Shown: positions 42,456 to 51,844, counted from the first letter of the stretch. The stretch: 64,000 nt of DNA from Micromonospora echinospora (GCF_900091495.1 NZ_LT607413.1:4913001-4977000), one strand, 5' to 3'. Made by a program: numbers and translations. Notes: generated by a model not told the origin, from the letters alone.

Positions 42456-43114
42456 GGGACGGCTCGTGGGTGGTGGTCGTACCGGCAAAGCCCTTCGCGG
42501 CGGCCAAGACCAGATGCGTCGGTCTCGACGTCTCCGAACGGAGCGCACTGGCCCGGGCGATGCTGCTCGACGTCGTCGGCAGGCTGACGCGGGCCCGTCG
42601 GGTGCGTGCCGTCGTCGTCGCCGCGACCGACCCGGAGGTGGTCGGCGCGGCGTTGGCCGCCGGCGCCGTCGTTGCCGGCACCACCTGCGGGCCAGACCTG
42701 AACCGGGAGGTCCTCGCCGCGCTCATCGTCGCCCGGGAGGCGCTCCCCGACGCGCGGTTGGCCGTCGCCATGGCCGATCTCGCCGGCGCACAGCCCCCGG
42801 ACTTCGACGCGGCGCTGACGGCGGCCGGATCCCATCCACGGTCCATCGTCTCGGACGCCGACGGCACCGGGACCACCATGGTGACACTCACCGATCCCGG
42901 CGAGTTCCGGCCCTTCCTCGGCCCCGACTCCCGCCGCCGGTTCCTCGCCGACGGCTATCACGATCTCCCGGTTACCGCTCCCGGGCTGCGGCGGGACGTG
43001 GACACCGTCGCCCACCTGCTCTCGCTCGGGACCGACCGCCTCGGCGGGGCGACCCGCTCGTGGGTCGGGTCACCGTCCGCCGACCGGCCGACCCCGTCCG
43101 CCGCCCGACACTGA
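42452..43114 (+). CDS. fbiD: Phosphoenolpyruvate/2-phospholactate guanylyltransferase (CofC/FbiD)
   Basis: The 220-residue protein has the full CofC/FbiD pattern: WVVVVPAKPFAAAKTR, a GPDLNREVLAAL loop, AVAMADLAGAQPPDF, IVSDADGTGTTMVTL, GPDSRRRFLADGYHDLP and the closing RRDVDTVAHL. It makes the GTP-activated phospho-acid used in F420 assembly. Its presence in a catabolic operon, coupled by an ATGA overlap to the amidohydrolase, is unusual. It suggests that the pathway raises F420 supply when it is switched on. A housekeeping copy elsewhere in the genome is likely but cannot be seen. The loop normally reading GDLPAL is ADLAGA here, a modest change. Confidence 0.85.
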   Translation: MRDGSWVVVVPAKPFAAAKTRCVGLDVSERSALARAMLLDVVGRLTRARRVRAVVVAATDPEVVGAALAAGAVVAGTTCGPDLNREVLAALIVAREALPDARLAVAMADLAGAQPPDFDAALTAAGSHPRSIVSDADGTGTTMVTLTDPGEFRPFLGPDSRRRFLADGYHDLPVTAPGLRRDVDTVAHLLSLGTDRLGGATRSWVGSPSADRPTPSAARH

Positions 43115-43167
43115 TCAAAGCGACAACGGCCCACAGGGCGGTGCCCCACCGCCCCGGAAAGGACACG

Positions 43168-44121
43168 ATGATCCCGATCGCCAGCCGCGCCGCCGGCGAC
43201 CGCACCTGGCTGGTCGCCGTCGCGGCCAGCCTCTGGGGCTTCGCCGGCCTGCTGCGGGAACCGCTCTCCCAGCAGCTTCCGGCGCTGAGCGTGGTCCTGG
43301 CCGAACACGTCGTCCTCGTGCTCCTGGTGTCGCCCTGGCTGATCCCGGCCGTACGAACCCTCGCCCGCTGCTCCGTGCGGACGAAGCTGGCCGTGCTGGT
43401 GATCGGAGCCGGCTCCTCGGCGCTGGCCACGACGCTGTTCACCGCCGCGTTCCGGCTGGGCGACCCGATCACCCCGCAGGTGTTGCAGAAGCTGCAACCA
43501 GCGCTGGCGATCGTCCTGGCCGCCGCGCTGCTCGGGGAACGGGTGAACCGGCGGTTCCCCCTCTTCGCGGTGCCTGCGGTCGTCGGCGCCTGGCTGTTGG
43601 CGTTCCCCGACCCGCTGGGGATGCACCCCCGCAGCCTCGCTGCGGCCGGGCTGGCCACCGGGGCCGCGGCGCTCTGGGCAGCCGGCACCGTCCTCGGCCG
43701 GATGGTCAGCGCCGAACTGTCCTTCCTGCATGTCACGACGCTTCGGTTCACCGTCGGACTGGTCACCCTCGCCACCTTCGCCGCGGCGACCCGCACGCCG
43801 GTCACGGTTCCGCTGGAGCTGGTCCCGCGGCTGGTGTTGCTCGCGGCCGTACCGGGCCTGCTCGCCCTGTCGCTGTACTACCACGCCCTCCGGCACACGC
43901 CCGCGTCGAGCGCGGCCCTGGCCGAACTGGCCTTCCCGCTGACAGCAGCCGTGGTCGGACTCACCCTGCTCGACGGGCAACTCGACACGAGCCAGTGGAC
44001 CGGCCTGGTGCTGGTACTGACCTCGGTGGTCCTGCTCGCGCTGCACGAGAACCGCAGTTCGCGCCCGGCGGTGCGACAGCGGCCCGAGGACCGTGGCTGG
44101 ACGCCCGCCTACCAGTCCTGA
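43168..44121 (+). CDS. EamA/DMT-type transporter
   Basis: The 317-residue protein has about ten hydrophobic segments arranged as two EamA halves. The first contains SLWGFAGLLREPLSQQLPAL and LQKLQPALAIVLAAALLGE, the second ATGAAALWAAGTVLGRMVSA and SAALAELAFPLTAAVVGLTL. GGA precedes the ATG by a few bases. Such proteins usually export amino acids or metabolites. As the last gene of the cluster it may release an excess intermediate or product such as a beta-amino acid. Confidence 0.85.
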   Translation: MIPIASRAAGDRTWLVAVAASLWGFAGLLREPLSQQLPALSVVLAEHVVLVLLVSPWLIPAVRTLARCSVRTKLAVLVIGAGSSALATTLFTAAFRLGDPITPQVLQKLQPALAIVLAAALLGERVNRRFPLFAVPAVVGAWLLAFPDPLGMHPRSLAAAGLATGAAALWAAGTVLGRMVSAELSFLHVTTLRFTVGLVTLATFAAATRTPVTVPLELVPRLVLLAAVPGLLALSLYYHALRHTPASSAALAELAFPLTAAVVGLTLLDGQLDTSQWTGLVLVLTSVVLLALHENRSSRPAVRQRPEDRGWTPAYQS

Positions 44122-44451
44122 CGTTCTGCACCCCGGTGGCTACGCCGTCACTGCCGGGGGCGAAGAGGGGTTCCCCGGCATGGGTGACCCCGATACTGCC
44201 GAGCCCCGCTTCTGTCCCGGCCCCCACTGCCCATCGCTCCACCTCTCCGACAAGGTGTTGCGACGACCAGTTGACTCCGCCCTGTATCGAAGCGGGCCCC
44301 GCAGGGGGTGTCGCGGACCAGGCAGGTCCCGGATGGCGCACCCGTCGTTGCATCGATCGCCATCGGTCGATTGACTGATGTGTCGCCGACTGTCGCTTCC
44401 TAGGCTCGGTCCCGGATATTCCGTGAACGCAATGAGACCCAGGTGGTGGGC
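44122..44451. other. Intergenic region, no gene supported
   Basis: No gene family or strong terminator hairpin was found. It divides the catabolic cluster from the wall-hydrolase pair. Confidence 0.5.
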
Positions 44452-45738
44452 ATGGACGGGATCGACAGGCGGACTTTCTTGCGTGTGACGGCGACAGCGG
44501 GCGCGGTCGCCGTCACAGGCGTGACCGTGGGCACGGGGGCGGCGGCCGCGGCCGTGCCCGGGTTCTACAACCCCTTCACGGGCTACCCGATCACCGAGAC
44601 GTGGGAGGGGCACCTGGCCCGCGGCTCCCTCGGCGGGATCGACTACGGCATGCCCGTCGGCACCCGGCTGCCCGCGGCGGGCGGCGGTGTGGTCTACAAC
44701 GACCCCGACAACGGCACCGGCGGCTACACGGCGGTCATCCACCACGACAACGGCTACAAAACCCAGTACCTGCACCTGTCCGGGTTCGTCGTGGCGAACG
44801 GCACCCGGGTCGCGATGGGCGACATCGTGGGGTTGTCCGGCGGCTACCCGGGCGCGCCGGGCTCGGGCTCCTCCACCGGCCCGCACCTGCACTGGCACAT
44901 GAACGACCCCTCCGGCACGCGCATCAACCCGTTGGCGTTCCTTGGCGGTGACGCGCCCGCGGGGGACACGCAGGTGTTCGAGACGGCGCACAACTCCGGC
45001 TGGCAGCCGCTTCCGGTGGCCTCGATCGTGGCGTCGAAGGTGAGCGCGGTCCTGCGCGCGGACGGCACGAAGATCATCTACTCGGTGCGTGACGGGTACG
45101 TGTACGAGGCGGCGAGTAACGCGGGTTGGCGCAACCTGCGCGTGCCCAACCTGGCCGGCGTGTCGGCGATTTCGGCGATCGCGGTCGGCAGCGGGGTCGT
45201 GCTCTACACGATCCGGTCGGGCGCGTTGTGGGAATGTGCGAGCGGCGACTGGGTTCCGTTCTGCGTTGGGTACAACGGAAGTCCGATCTACGCGGACGCG
45301 GTCAGCGCGGTGCTGCGGTCCGACGGCACGCGGATCGTCTATACCGTGCGCGACGGCGCGGTGTTCGAGGCGGCAAGCAACGCGGGATGGCGGAACCTGC
45401 GGGTGCCCAACCTGGACAGCGTGGCAGTCGTGTCGGCCATCTCCCGCAACGGAATCACGACGCTCTACACGATCCGGGCGGGCGCCCTGTGGGAGACCTC
45501 CAGCGTCGACTGGCGGCCGTACGCCGTGGGGTACAACGGAAGTCCCATCTACGCGAATGCGGTCAGCGCGCTCCACCGGCCCGACGGCACGCGGATCGTC
45601 TACACGGTGCGCGACGGCGCGGTGTTCGAGGCGGCAAGCAACGCGGGATGGCGGAACCTGCGGGTGCCCAACCTGGGCGGAGTCGGTGCCGTCTCCGCCA
45701 TCTACGCCAGCGGCACGGAGATCCTCTACACCCGGTGA
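44452..45738 (+). CDS. Tat-exported M23-like peptidase with C-terminal repeat (propeller-like) domain
   Basis: I start at ATG 44452; GTG 44443 is the alternative. The N-terminus DRRTFLRVTATAGAVAVTGV is a twin-arginine signal. The M23/LytM domain (about residues 40-160) has the second metal site GPHLHWHM and the aspartate in GGIDYGMPVGT. The histidine expected four residues before that aspartate is leucine, so zinc binding may be weakened or altered. From about residue 170 there are five repeats of ~44 residues, alternating RIVYTVRDGAVFEAASNAGW and YTIRAGALWETSSVDWRPYA, plus a half repeat at the end (GTEILYTR). This suggests a closed beta-propeller. The same module follows in the next protein. 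Confidence 0.8.
   Translation: MDGIDRRTFLRVTATAGAVAVTGVTVGTGAAAAAVPGFYNPFTGYPITETWEGHLARGSLGGIDYGMPVGTRLPAAGGGVVYNDPDNGTGGYTAVIHHDNGYKTQYLHLSGFVVANGTRVAMGDIVGLSGGYPGAPGSGSSTGPHLHWHMNDPSGTRINPLAFLGGDAPAGDTQVFETAHNSGWQPLPVASIVASKVSAVLRADGTKIIYSVRDGYVYEAASNAGWRNLRVPNLAGVSAISAIAVGSGVVLYTIRSGALWECASGDWVPFCVGYNGSPIYADAVSAVLRSDGTRIVYTVRDGAVFEAASNAGWRNLRVPNLDSVAVVSAISRNGITTLYTIRAGALWETSSVDWRPYAVGYNGSPIYANAVSALHRPDGTRIVYTVRDGAVFEAASNAGWRNLRVPNLGGVGAVSAIYASGTEILYTR
44992..45121 (+). repeat. DNA repeat shared with 46335-46464 (copy 1)
   Basis: This stretch, encoding NSGWQPLPVASIVASKVSAV and the first blade, matches 46335-46464 with only two mismatches that I can see. Flanking domains are unrelated, so the module was recently copied or converted. 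Confidence 0.9.
45321..45414 (+). repeat. Internal repeat, matches 45582-45675
   Basis: Bases 45321-45414 recur at 45582-45675 with two mismatches, a period of 261 bases (87 residues, two blades). It marks recent duplication inside the repeat domain. Confidence 0.85.
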
Positions 45739-45761
45739 CACCGAGACGAGTGGGACACACC

Positions 45762-47081
45762 ATGAATCGTTTGCCGAACACGCTGCTGCGGCGCGTTGGT
45801 CTGCTGGCCGTAGCAGGGCTCATCGTCGTATCCGGGATCGGCTTCCCCGGTGAGGCACGCGCCGCCGACAACTCCAGGAGGGCGTGGGACTTCTTCGTGG
45901 GCAAGGGACTCACCGCGGAACAGACCGCAGGCGTTCTGGGCAACCTAGCGCAGGAGTCCAACATCAACCCGCTGGCGCAGGAGCCCGGCGGTCCTGGCCG
46001 CGGGATCGCGCAGTGGAGCACCGGCGGCCGCTGGGACACGACCGCAAGCGCCAACGCGACCTGGTACGCGGCGGTGACCGGCCAGAACGTGTGGAGCCTG
46101 GACGCGCAGCTCGGCTTCATCTGGTGGGAGCTGACGAACATCTCGGGCTACGGGCTGGCGCAGTTGCGGGCGTCGAGCACGATTGCCGACGCGACCGTCG
46201 CGTTCCAGGACCTCTACGAGCGCTGCGGAACCTGTCACGAGTCAACGCGGATCAGCTACGCGACGAACTACTACAACCAGTACGCGGGCACGACCCCGCC
46301 CGCGTCGAACACGCAGGTGTACGAGACAGCGGACAACTCCGGCTGGCAGCCGCTTCCGGTGGCCTCGATCGTGGCGTCGAAGGTGAGCGCGGTCCTGCGC
46401 GCGGACGGTACGAAGATCATCTACTCGGTGCGTGACGGGTACGTGTACGAGGCGGCGAGCAACGCCGGGTGGCGAAACCTGCGGGTGCCGAACCTCGACA
46501 ACGTCTCAGCCGTGTCGGCGATTGCCTTCAACGGCGGGACCGTTCTCTACACGATCCGCGCGGGCGCGGTGTGGGAGTCGTCCAGCGTCGACTGGCGGCC
46601 GTACGCGGTGGGATACAACGGAAGCCCGATCTACGCGGATGCGGTCAGCGCGGTGCTGCGGGCCGACGGCACGCGGATCGTCTACACGATGCGGGACGGC
46701 TACGTGTACGAGGCCGGTAGCAACGCCGACTGGCGAAACCTCCGAGTGCCCACGTTGAGTGGTGTGTCGGCGCTGTCGGCCATCCCCTACAACGGCGGCA
46801 CGGTGCTGTACACGATCCGCGCCGGCGCGGTGTGGGAGGCCGGAAGCGGCAACTGGACGCCGTATGCCGTGGGGTACAACGGCAGCCCCATCTACGGGAG
46901 CGGTCTCTCCGCCATCTCGATGGCGGACGGCACGAGAATCGTCTACACGGTCAACAACGGCCGCGTGCACGAGGCGGCGAGCAACGCGGGCTGGCGGAAC
47001 CTGCAGGTGCCCAACCTGTCCGGGGTCAACTCCGTCTCCGCCGTCAACGCGGGAGGCACCAAGATCCTCTACACCCGCTGA
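45762..47081 (+). CDS. Secreted phage-tail-type lysozyme with the same C-terminal repeat domain
   Basis: The 439-residue protein has a Sec signal (VGLLAVAGLIVVSGIGFPGE, then ARA). The catalytic part (about residues 35-175) matches the phage tail lysozyme domain: AWDFFVGKGLTAEQTAGVLG, NLAQESNINPLAQEPGGPGR with the likely catalytic glutamate in QES, GIAQWSTGGRW, and FQDLYERCGTCH. The rest is a five-and-a-half-blade repeat domain almost identical in design to that of the preceding protein, ending GTKILYTR. The gap is 23 bases, so both are in one operon. Together they look like a pair of wall-cutting enzymes with the same target-binding module. Confidence 0.85.
   Translation: MNRLPNTLLRRVGLLAVAGLIVVSGIGFPGEARAADNSRRAWDFFVGKGLTAEQTAGVLGNLAQESNINPLAQEPGGPGRGIAQWSTGGRWDTTASANATWYAAVTGQNVWSLDAQLGFIWWELTNISGYGLAQLRASSTIADATVAFQDLYERCGTCHESTRISYATNYYNQYAGTTPPASNTQVYETADNSGWQPLPVASIVASKVSAVLRADGTKIIYSVRDGYVYEAASNAGWRNLRVPNLDNVSAVSAIAFNGGTVLYTIRAGAVWESSSVDWRPYAVGYNGSPIYADAVSAVLRADGTRIVYTMRDGYVYEAGSNADWRNLRVPTLSGVSALSAIPYNGGTVLYTIRAGAVWEAGSGNWTPYAVGYNGSPIYGSGLSAISMADGTRIVYTVNNGRVHEAASNAGWRNLQVPNLSGVNSVSAVNAGGTKILYTR
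46335..46464 (+). repeat. DNA repeat shared with 44992-45121 (copy 2)
   Basis: Second copy of the ~130-bp sequence at the junction between catalytic and repeat domains. The period between copies is 1343 bases. Confidence 0.9.
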
Positions 47082-47820
47082 TGCCGGACGGCACCCCAGT
47101 GACGGGGGTGCTTCCGGCGAGCGGCCCGGCGTTCCGCGAGGGCGGCATCCCTGGACCAGCGTGGAACCCCTGCCGGACAGGGTCCAGGCCGGAGGTCATG
47201 CCGATGCCGGACCGGCCAGCGCGACAGGGCCGCCCGTCCCCACCCCGACAGGGGGGGCTGGGCGGCCCATCGCGTGGTGCGGCGGTCAGTCCGTGGCCAG
47301 CACCAGCGCCCTGTGCCACACGCCGGGTCGGCGATGCGGCGCCGGGAACTTCATGATGTCCCTCGTCCCGTCGACGGGGAGCCGGCCGTCGTCCGATCCG
47401 GATCCCCGCTCGCTGAGTCCTCGCTCCCTCGCGGGGTGCTGCCCGGCACCCCAATGCTTCGCTACAACGAGCCGGGAGCCCGGCACCGCGCACTCTCATG
47501 CCGCCGAGCGCGCGCCAGGGGCCCGGCCGCCGTCCGCGGAACGGCGGCGCGAGCGGTCCTTGGTGATGCCGCGACGGCGGTGATGGACGCGGAGTACGAC
47601 GGGATGTGCTACTACTTCGCCCACCTGCACAACGAGCGGTTCGGCGACTACCCGGACACCGGCTCGGGCTCTTCCCGCGGGTCGGGCGGCACTCCCGACG
47701 GATGGTGACGGGCCCCGCCCGACACGGCGGCCGACGGTCGAGCACGCGGTGCCGCCGACTGGGTGTGGTGTCGGTCAGGGACAGCTTGGTCGGGTGCGTA
47801 CTCGTGCCGTCGTCCGGTGT
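47082..47820. other. Intergenic region with one coding-like scrap
   Basis: No intact gene. At about 47583-47708 on the + strand the frame reads MDAEYDGMCYYFAHLHNERF and then GDYPDTGSG with gene-like codons. I do not recognise it and it has no upstream coding sequence, so it is probably a remnant. Confidence 0.35.
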
Positions 47821-48817
47821 TCAGTGGGGAAACGCGCGGGGGATGCGGGCGTTGCGGAGTTCGTCGCGGAACGTTTGGATGCGCGTGATGACCTGTCGTC
47901 TGCCGATGGTGTTCTCGATGCGGTCGAGGTACAGGCATCGGGCGGCGAGTTTGTCGAGGTCGACGGTGAAGTAGATCGCCATCAGCGGGTTGACGAACAG
48001 GTCGCCGCTGCCGGTGCGTTGGGTGAACCGGATGTCTCCGAACGCGCCGCTGGTGGCGGCGGCGATCTGTCCCTGGACGATGCTCGGCCGGTCCCGGGGT
48101 GGCGGCCTGGGCGTGGGCGACGGCATCGCGGTACAGCGCGGCCTCCCGGCTGGAACCGGGGATGGACAGGGCGCCGAGGTAGCCGCCGTCGCGGTCAAGT
48201 GCGGCGAGGTTCTCCAGCACCTGGGCGTGGTTGACGCCGTCGTAGGCGTCGATGCCGAAGCCGAGGCTGGTCACCAGCTTGACCGGTACGTCCAGGGCGG
48301 CCACGGCGGCCAGGCTGGTGATGTCCTCCACCGGGGTGCCGAGATTGCTCTCGTCGCCGCGCAGCAGGACATCGGTGCCGCCGTCGACCAGCACCACCGC
48401 GTCGATGTCGAGGTGTTCGACCAGGTGCCGGTACGCCGCCCGTAATGGCTGGACACCGAGCGGCGGGAAGGCGTACACGGTCGACGGCAGTTCCTGAGCT
48501 GCCAGCCACCGCGCGAGCGTCCGTTCGGGAAAGTACCAGTCCGGGCTGGTGGTGTCCGGCTGTACCACCGCGACGTGCTCCGCCGCCCACGCGTCCCGGT
48601 CGATCAACTCGAGTTCGGAGAAGGACAGACTGGCCAGGTGCACCTGTGCGCCGCCGCGCCACAGGGCGAACGCCAAGGGCAGGCCGGCGTACACGTCGAA
48701 TCCTCCGCCTGCTCCGGCGATGAGGATGCTCCGCGCCTGGGCCAGCGCGGCGAACAGCGGCGGGACGGCCAACGAGAACGCGCCAGAGGTGGCCGGCAGC
48801 GCGGCGGGGTTCGTCAC
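47821..48817 (-). pseudogene. DUF1152 family gene with a one-base frameshift
   Basis: The first frame (start 48817) carries SILIAGAGGGFDVYAGLPLA, VHLASLSFSELELID, and VVLVDGGTDVLLRGDESNLG, the hallmarks of DUF1152. It leaves register near 48095 after HAQAATP. The family sequence resumes in the next frame as DRPSIVQGQIAAATSGAFGD and continues to IPRAFPH at 47821. One extra base in a C/G run (48093-48099) explains this. Restored, the protein is about 331 residues, a normal length. It is either a recent null allele or a sequencing error. Confidence 0.8.
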
Positions 48818-48879
48818 CGCTCAATGATCAGTCACGCCCATGTCCTGCGGTCCGCGCAGTCGCACCGGAGTCCTGGCGA

Positions 48880-51750
48880 TCACAGATACTGGCCGATCGC
48901 GGGCGGCTTGTCCTGGTCGCCGAACTCGGTCGGCAGATCCTCCGCCAGCAGCTTTCGAACGACCTCCGCTGGCGCGTCGGTCAGCTCGATGATCCGTGCT
49001 GCCTGTTTGGCGATGGTCGCCTCCAGCAGGTTGCGCACCGTACGGCCGTTGCCGAACGACGGCCCTCGGGAGAGGCGGACCAGTGTCGTGCGCACCCGGT
49101 CCCGTACGTTGTCAGCGAGTTGGTAGCCGGCGTCGTCGGCGAGGACGGTGAAGATCTGCACCAGTTCGTCGAGGTCGTAGTCGGGAAATTCGAGGATCTT
49201 CGGAAAACGGGAGGCCAGACCGCTGTTCGCGTCGAGGAACCGCCGCATCTCACGGTCGTAGCCGGCCGCGATCACCACCAGGTCGTCGCGATGGTCCTCC
49301 ATCAGCTTGAGCAGCGTGGCGATCGCCTCGTGACCGTAGTCCCTCGGCGAGTCGGACATCGACAACGAGTACGCCTCGTCGATGAAGAGCACGCCGCCGA
49401 GTGCCCGCTCGAACGCCGCCTGGACGCGCGGACCGGTCTGCCCGATGTACTGGCCGATCAGGTCTGCCCTGGTGACCTCGACCAGATGACCGGAGCCAAG
49501 CAGCCCGAGGTCGGCGTAGATCCGGGCGATCATCCGAGCCACCGTGGTCTTCGCGGTGCCCGGGTTGCCGACGAACACCATGTGCCGGGATCCTCCGCCC
49601 ACCACGAGCCCGGCCCGGGTCCGCAGGCTCTCCGCCCGAGCCTCCGCGACCAGCAGTCGCACCTGCGCCTTGACGTCGGGTAGCCCGATGAGCGCGTCCA
49701 GTTCCGCCATCGGGTCGCCTTTGCGGGCGGGGGCGAGCACGATGGACGCCGGTGCCGTGATGTCCTCCACCAACAGCTCGGCCAGCTGCTCGACCGTGGG
49801 TGTGGCCGACTGGCTGATCCGCAGCGCCTGGTGCGACGCCGACTCGTCGACGAGGTTGCGGATCACCCAGGCATTGTCGAAGCCGGCGGCGCGTGGCATG
49901 CGCGTGACCAGGTTCCGGACCCGGTCGAGCACGCCGTCGGCGGGCGTGAACCCTGACGCGTTGGCCTCCAGCTCGAAGAGCCGCACCAACTCGTCGTTCG
50001 TGAAGTCGACGAAGTTGAAGGTGTTCGGGAACCGCGCCGCCAGGCCGGCCTCGCTGGACAGGAATTCCGCGACATCCTTGGGATGACCGGCGATGATGAC
50101 CACCAGATCCTCGCGGTGCTCCTCGATCAACCTGGTCAGCGTGGCGACAGCCTCGCGCGAGGCAGAGCTCTCCTGCACCGGCCGGCCGACGTTGATCATC
50201 AAGATGCCACCGAGTGCGTTGAGTACGGCAGCGGTCACCTTGGCGCCGTTGAGCAGCTCCGCCCGGGCCACCTCGACCAGGTGGCCGGAGGCCAGTACGC
50301 CGTACGTGGCATAGATCTGGCCGATGATCGTGGCGATGGTGGTCTTGCCGGTGCCCGGGTTTCCCGCGAACACCATGTGCCGCCGGTTGCGGGCTGGCGG
50401 CAGCCCGGACTCGCGGCGTAACGCCTCGACCCTGGCCTCGGCGCTCAGCCGGACGACGCGTTGCTTGACGGGGGACAACCCGACCATGTCATCGAGGAGG
50501 CGTACGGCAACCTGCTCCGCGTGATCGCTCGGGGCACCGCCGGGCCGGGCCGGCCGGGGTAGGGCGGGGGCGGGCCGCGCTGGTCGCGGAGCATCGGCGA
50601 GGGCGGACACGAGCGGGTTGATGACGGCGGGCCGTGGCTGGCCGAGCGTTCGCAGGCCACGCAGGAATCTCAGGGAGAAGAAGAGCCCGCTCGTCACGTC
50701 CTTGTGCGGGTCCGGCCAGCCGTTCAGCGCGGTGGCGCAGCTCCACTCCAGTCCCACCCAGATGCGCGCGGTCTCCGCCTCGCCCGCGATGATCGCGCGG
50801 TCCAGCCACGCGAATACGCCCTTGTACCAGGCCTCGTAGTCGAAGCTGGGCTTGAGCATCTGGAACGCGCGGAGGATGGCGTGGTAACCGTCCTGGCCCA
50901 GCCCGGTCGTGGCGATGACCGCGGGCACCGGCTTGCCGAGCTTCAGCAGCATGGCGGCGACCAGCTCGTCGAAGCTGCCGGCCTCGGCGCCCACGGTGTC
51001 CACCAACCGCTGGTGGGTGGCGTGGAGGCCGGTCAGGGTCCAGGAAAGGTAGTCGGCCGGCCCGGCGTAGTCGGGCAGGGCGGCGCGCTCCGCGTCACCG
51101 AGTAGGGCTGATCGCCACTGGCCGGCGAGGTGCTGCCTCGACCCCGTCCGGTGCTGTTCAAGCAGCGCGGGATCCTCCGCTATCCGGGCGTACAGCGCGG
51201 CCAGTGCGTGCCCGCGCTCCGCGAACGGTGGCGCCTCGACGAGAACCTCGAGGCAGTCGCGGTAGTAGCGGATGATGCGGTCCCGGCGCTCCGGGCTGTC
51301 GGAGTCCGCGAAGAGGCGTCCGGGCGGGGACGGAACGACCTGGGTCTGCCAGGTCGCCTCCGGGTCCGTCGTCGGAGTGAGTGGCGCCTGCAGGTGCTCG
51401 GCAACCAGGAGGTCACCGAGCCGCCACAGCGAGCCCGACGCACTCGTGGACGCGCCGAGCGTGCCCTGCGCCAGCCACTTCACCTCCTCGACCGCCATCG
51501 ACGTGCCGGGTTTGAGTCGTGCGGCCCGGGCGGGGAGGTCGGTGAGTCCTTCGCGCGAGGCGATGGCCATCAGTCGTGCGCGGGTGTCCTCGAGCCACCC
51601 CTTGGGCGGCACCCATGGTCTGGTCGGCCCGAACACGTTGAGGTGCGGCGATCCGGTCAGCAACGGCACCAGATCGTCAGGCAGATCGATCCGGCCGCTG
51701 GTCGGCCGCGAGGCGACCGGGGTGGGACCGGCCGGGGGCCAGGCGCTCAT
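48880..51750 (-). CDS. Tandem AAA+ ATPase, CbxX/EccA-like
   Basis: The 956-residue protein has a long helical N-terminal part (~1-410), then two AAA+ modules. Module 1 has Walker [10 protein letters not shown] (~462) but its Walker B region reads [10 protein letters not shown] where the family has FIDEA, so it probably binds but does not hydrolyse ATP. Module 2 has Walker [10 protein letters not shown] (~726), Walker [12 protein letters not shown] (~785) and arginine-finger region [16 protein letters not shown]. The CbxX/SpoVK/EccA group includes the type VII secretion ATPase EccA and Rubisco activase CbbX. No ESX genes are visible near it, so its partner is unknown. It is transcribed away from the 51845 frame. 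Confidence 0.85.
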   Translation of the reverse strand: MSAWPPAGPTPVASRPTSGRIDLPDDLVPLLTGSPHLNVFGPTRPWVPPKGWLEDTRARLMAIASREGLTDLPARAARLKPGTSMAVEEVKWLAQGTLGASTSASGSLWRLGDLLVAEHLQAPLTPTTDPEATWQTQVVPSPPGRLFADSDSPERRDRIIRYYRDCLEVLVEAPPFAERGHALAALYARIAEDPALLEQHRTGSRQHLAGQWRSALLGDAERAALPDYAGPADYLSWTLTGLHATHQRLVDTVGAEAGSFDELVAAMLLKLGKPVPAVIATTGLGQDGYHAILRAFQMLKPSFDYEAWYKGVFAWLDRAIIAGEAETARIWVGLEWSCATALNGWPDPHKDVTSGLFFSLRFLRGLRTLGQPRPAVINPLVSALADAPRPARPAPALPRPARPGGAPSDHAEQVAVRLLDDMVGLSPVKQRVVRLSAEARVEALRRESGLPPARNRRHMVFAGNPGTGKTTIATIIGQIYATYGVLASGHLVEVARAELLNGAKVTAAVLNALGGILMINVGRPVQESSASREAVATLTRLIEEHREDLVVIIAGHPKDVAEFLSSEAGLAARFPNTFNFVDFTNDELVRLFELEANASGFTPADGVLDRVRNLVTRMPRAAGFDNAWVIRNLVDESASHQALRISQSATPTVEQLAELLVEDITAPASIVLAPARKGDPMAELDALIGLPDVKAQVRLLVAEARAESLRTRAGLVVGGGSRHMVFVGNPGTAKTTVARMIARIYADLGLLGSGHLVEVTRADLIGQYIGQTGPRVQAAFERALGGVLFIDEAYSLSMSDSPRDYGHEAIATLLKLMEDHRDDLVVIAAGYDREMRRFLDANSGLASRFPKILEFPDYDLDELVQIFTVLADDAGYQLADNVRDRVRTTLVRLSRGPSFGNGRTVRNLLEATIAKQAARIIELTDAPAEVVRKLLAEDLPTEFGDQDKPPAIGQYL

Positions 51751-51844
51751 GCCTGAACTCTAAGTCTGACCACCGACACTCTTCCGTCGACGCCGAAGGC
51801 GTCCGCCACGTGTCGGTGACGTTCCGGAGGGGCGTGTTGGTGGG

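Noticed and set aside
44140..45741. Minus-strand frame antisense to the M23-like gene
   Set aside because: Its repetitive look (VDDPRAVGPxHRADRxRVD) is only the mirror of the coding repeats on the + strand.
44992..46464. Possible CRISPR-like or tandem DNA array
   Set aside because: The repeats are in-frame protein repeats with an 87-residue period; no short palindromic repeats with unique spacers exist anywhere in the window.
47044..47745. Minus-strand frame in the gap after the lysozyme gene
   Set aside because: Arg/Pro-rich throughout with no family resemblance.
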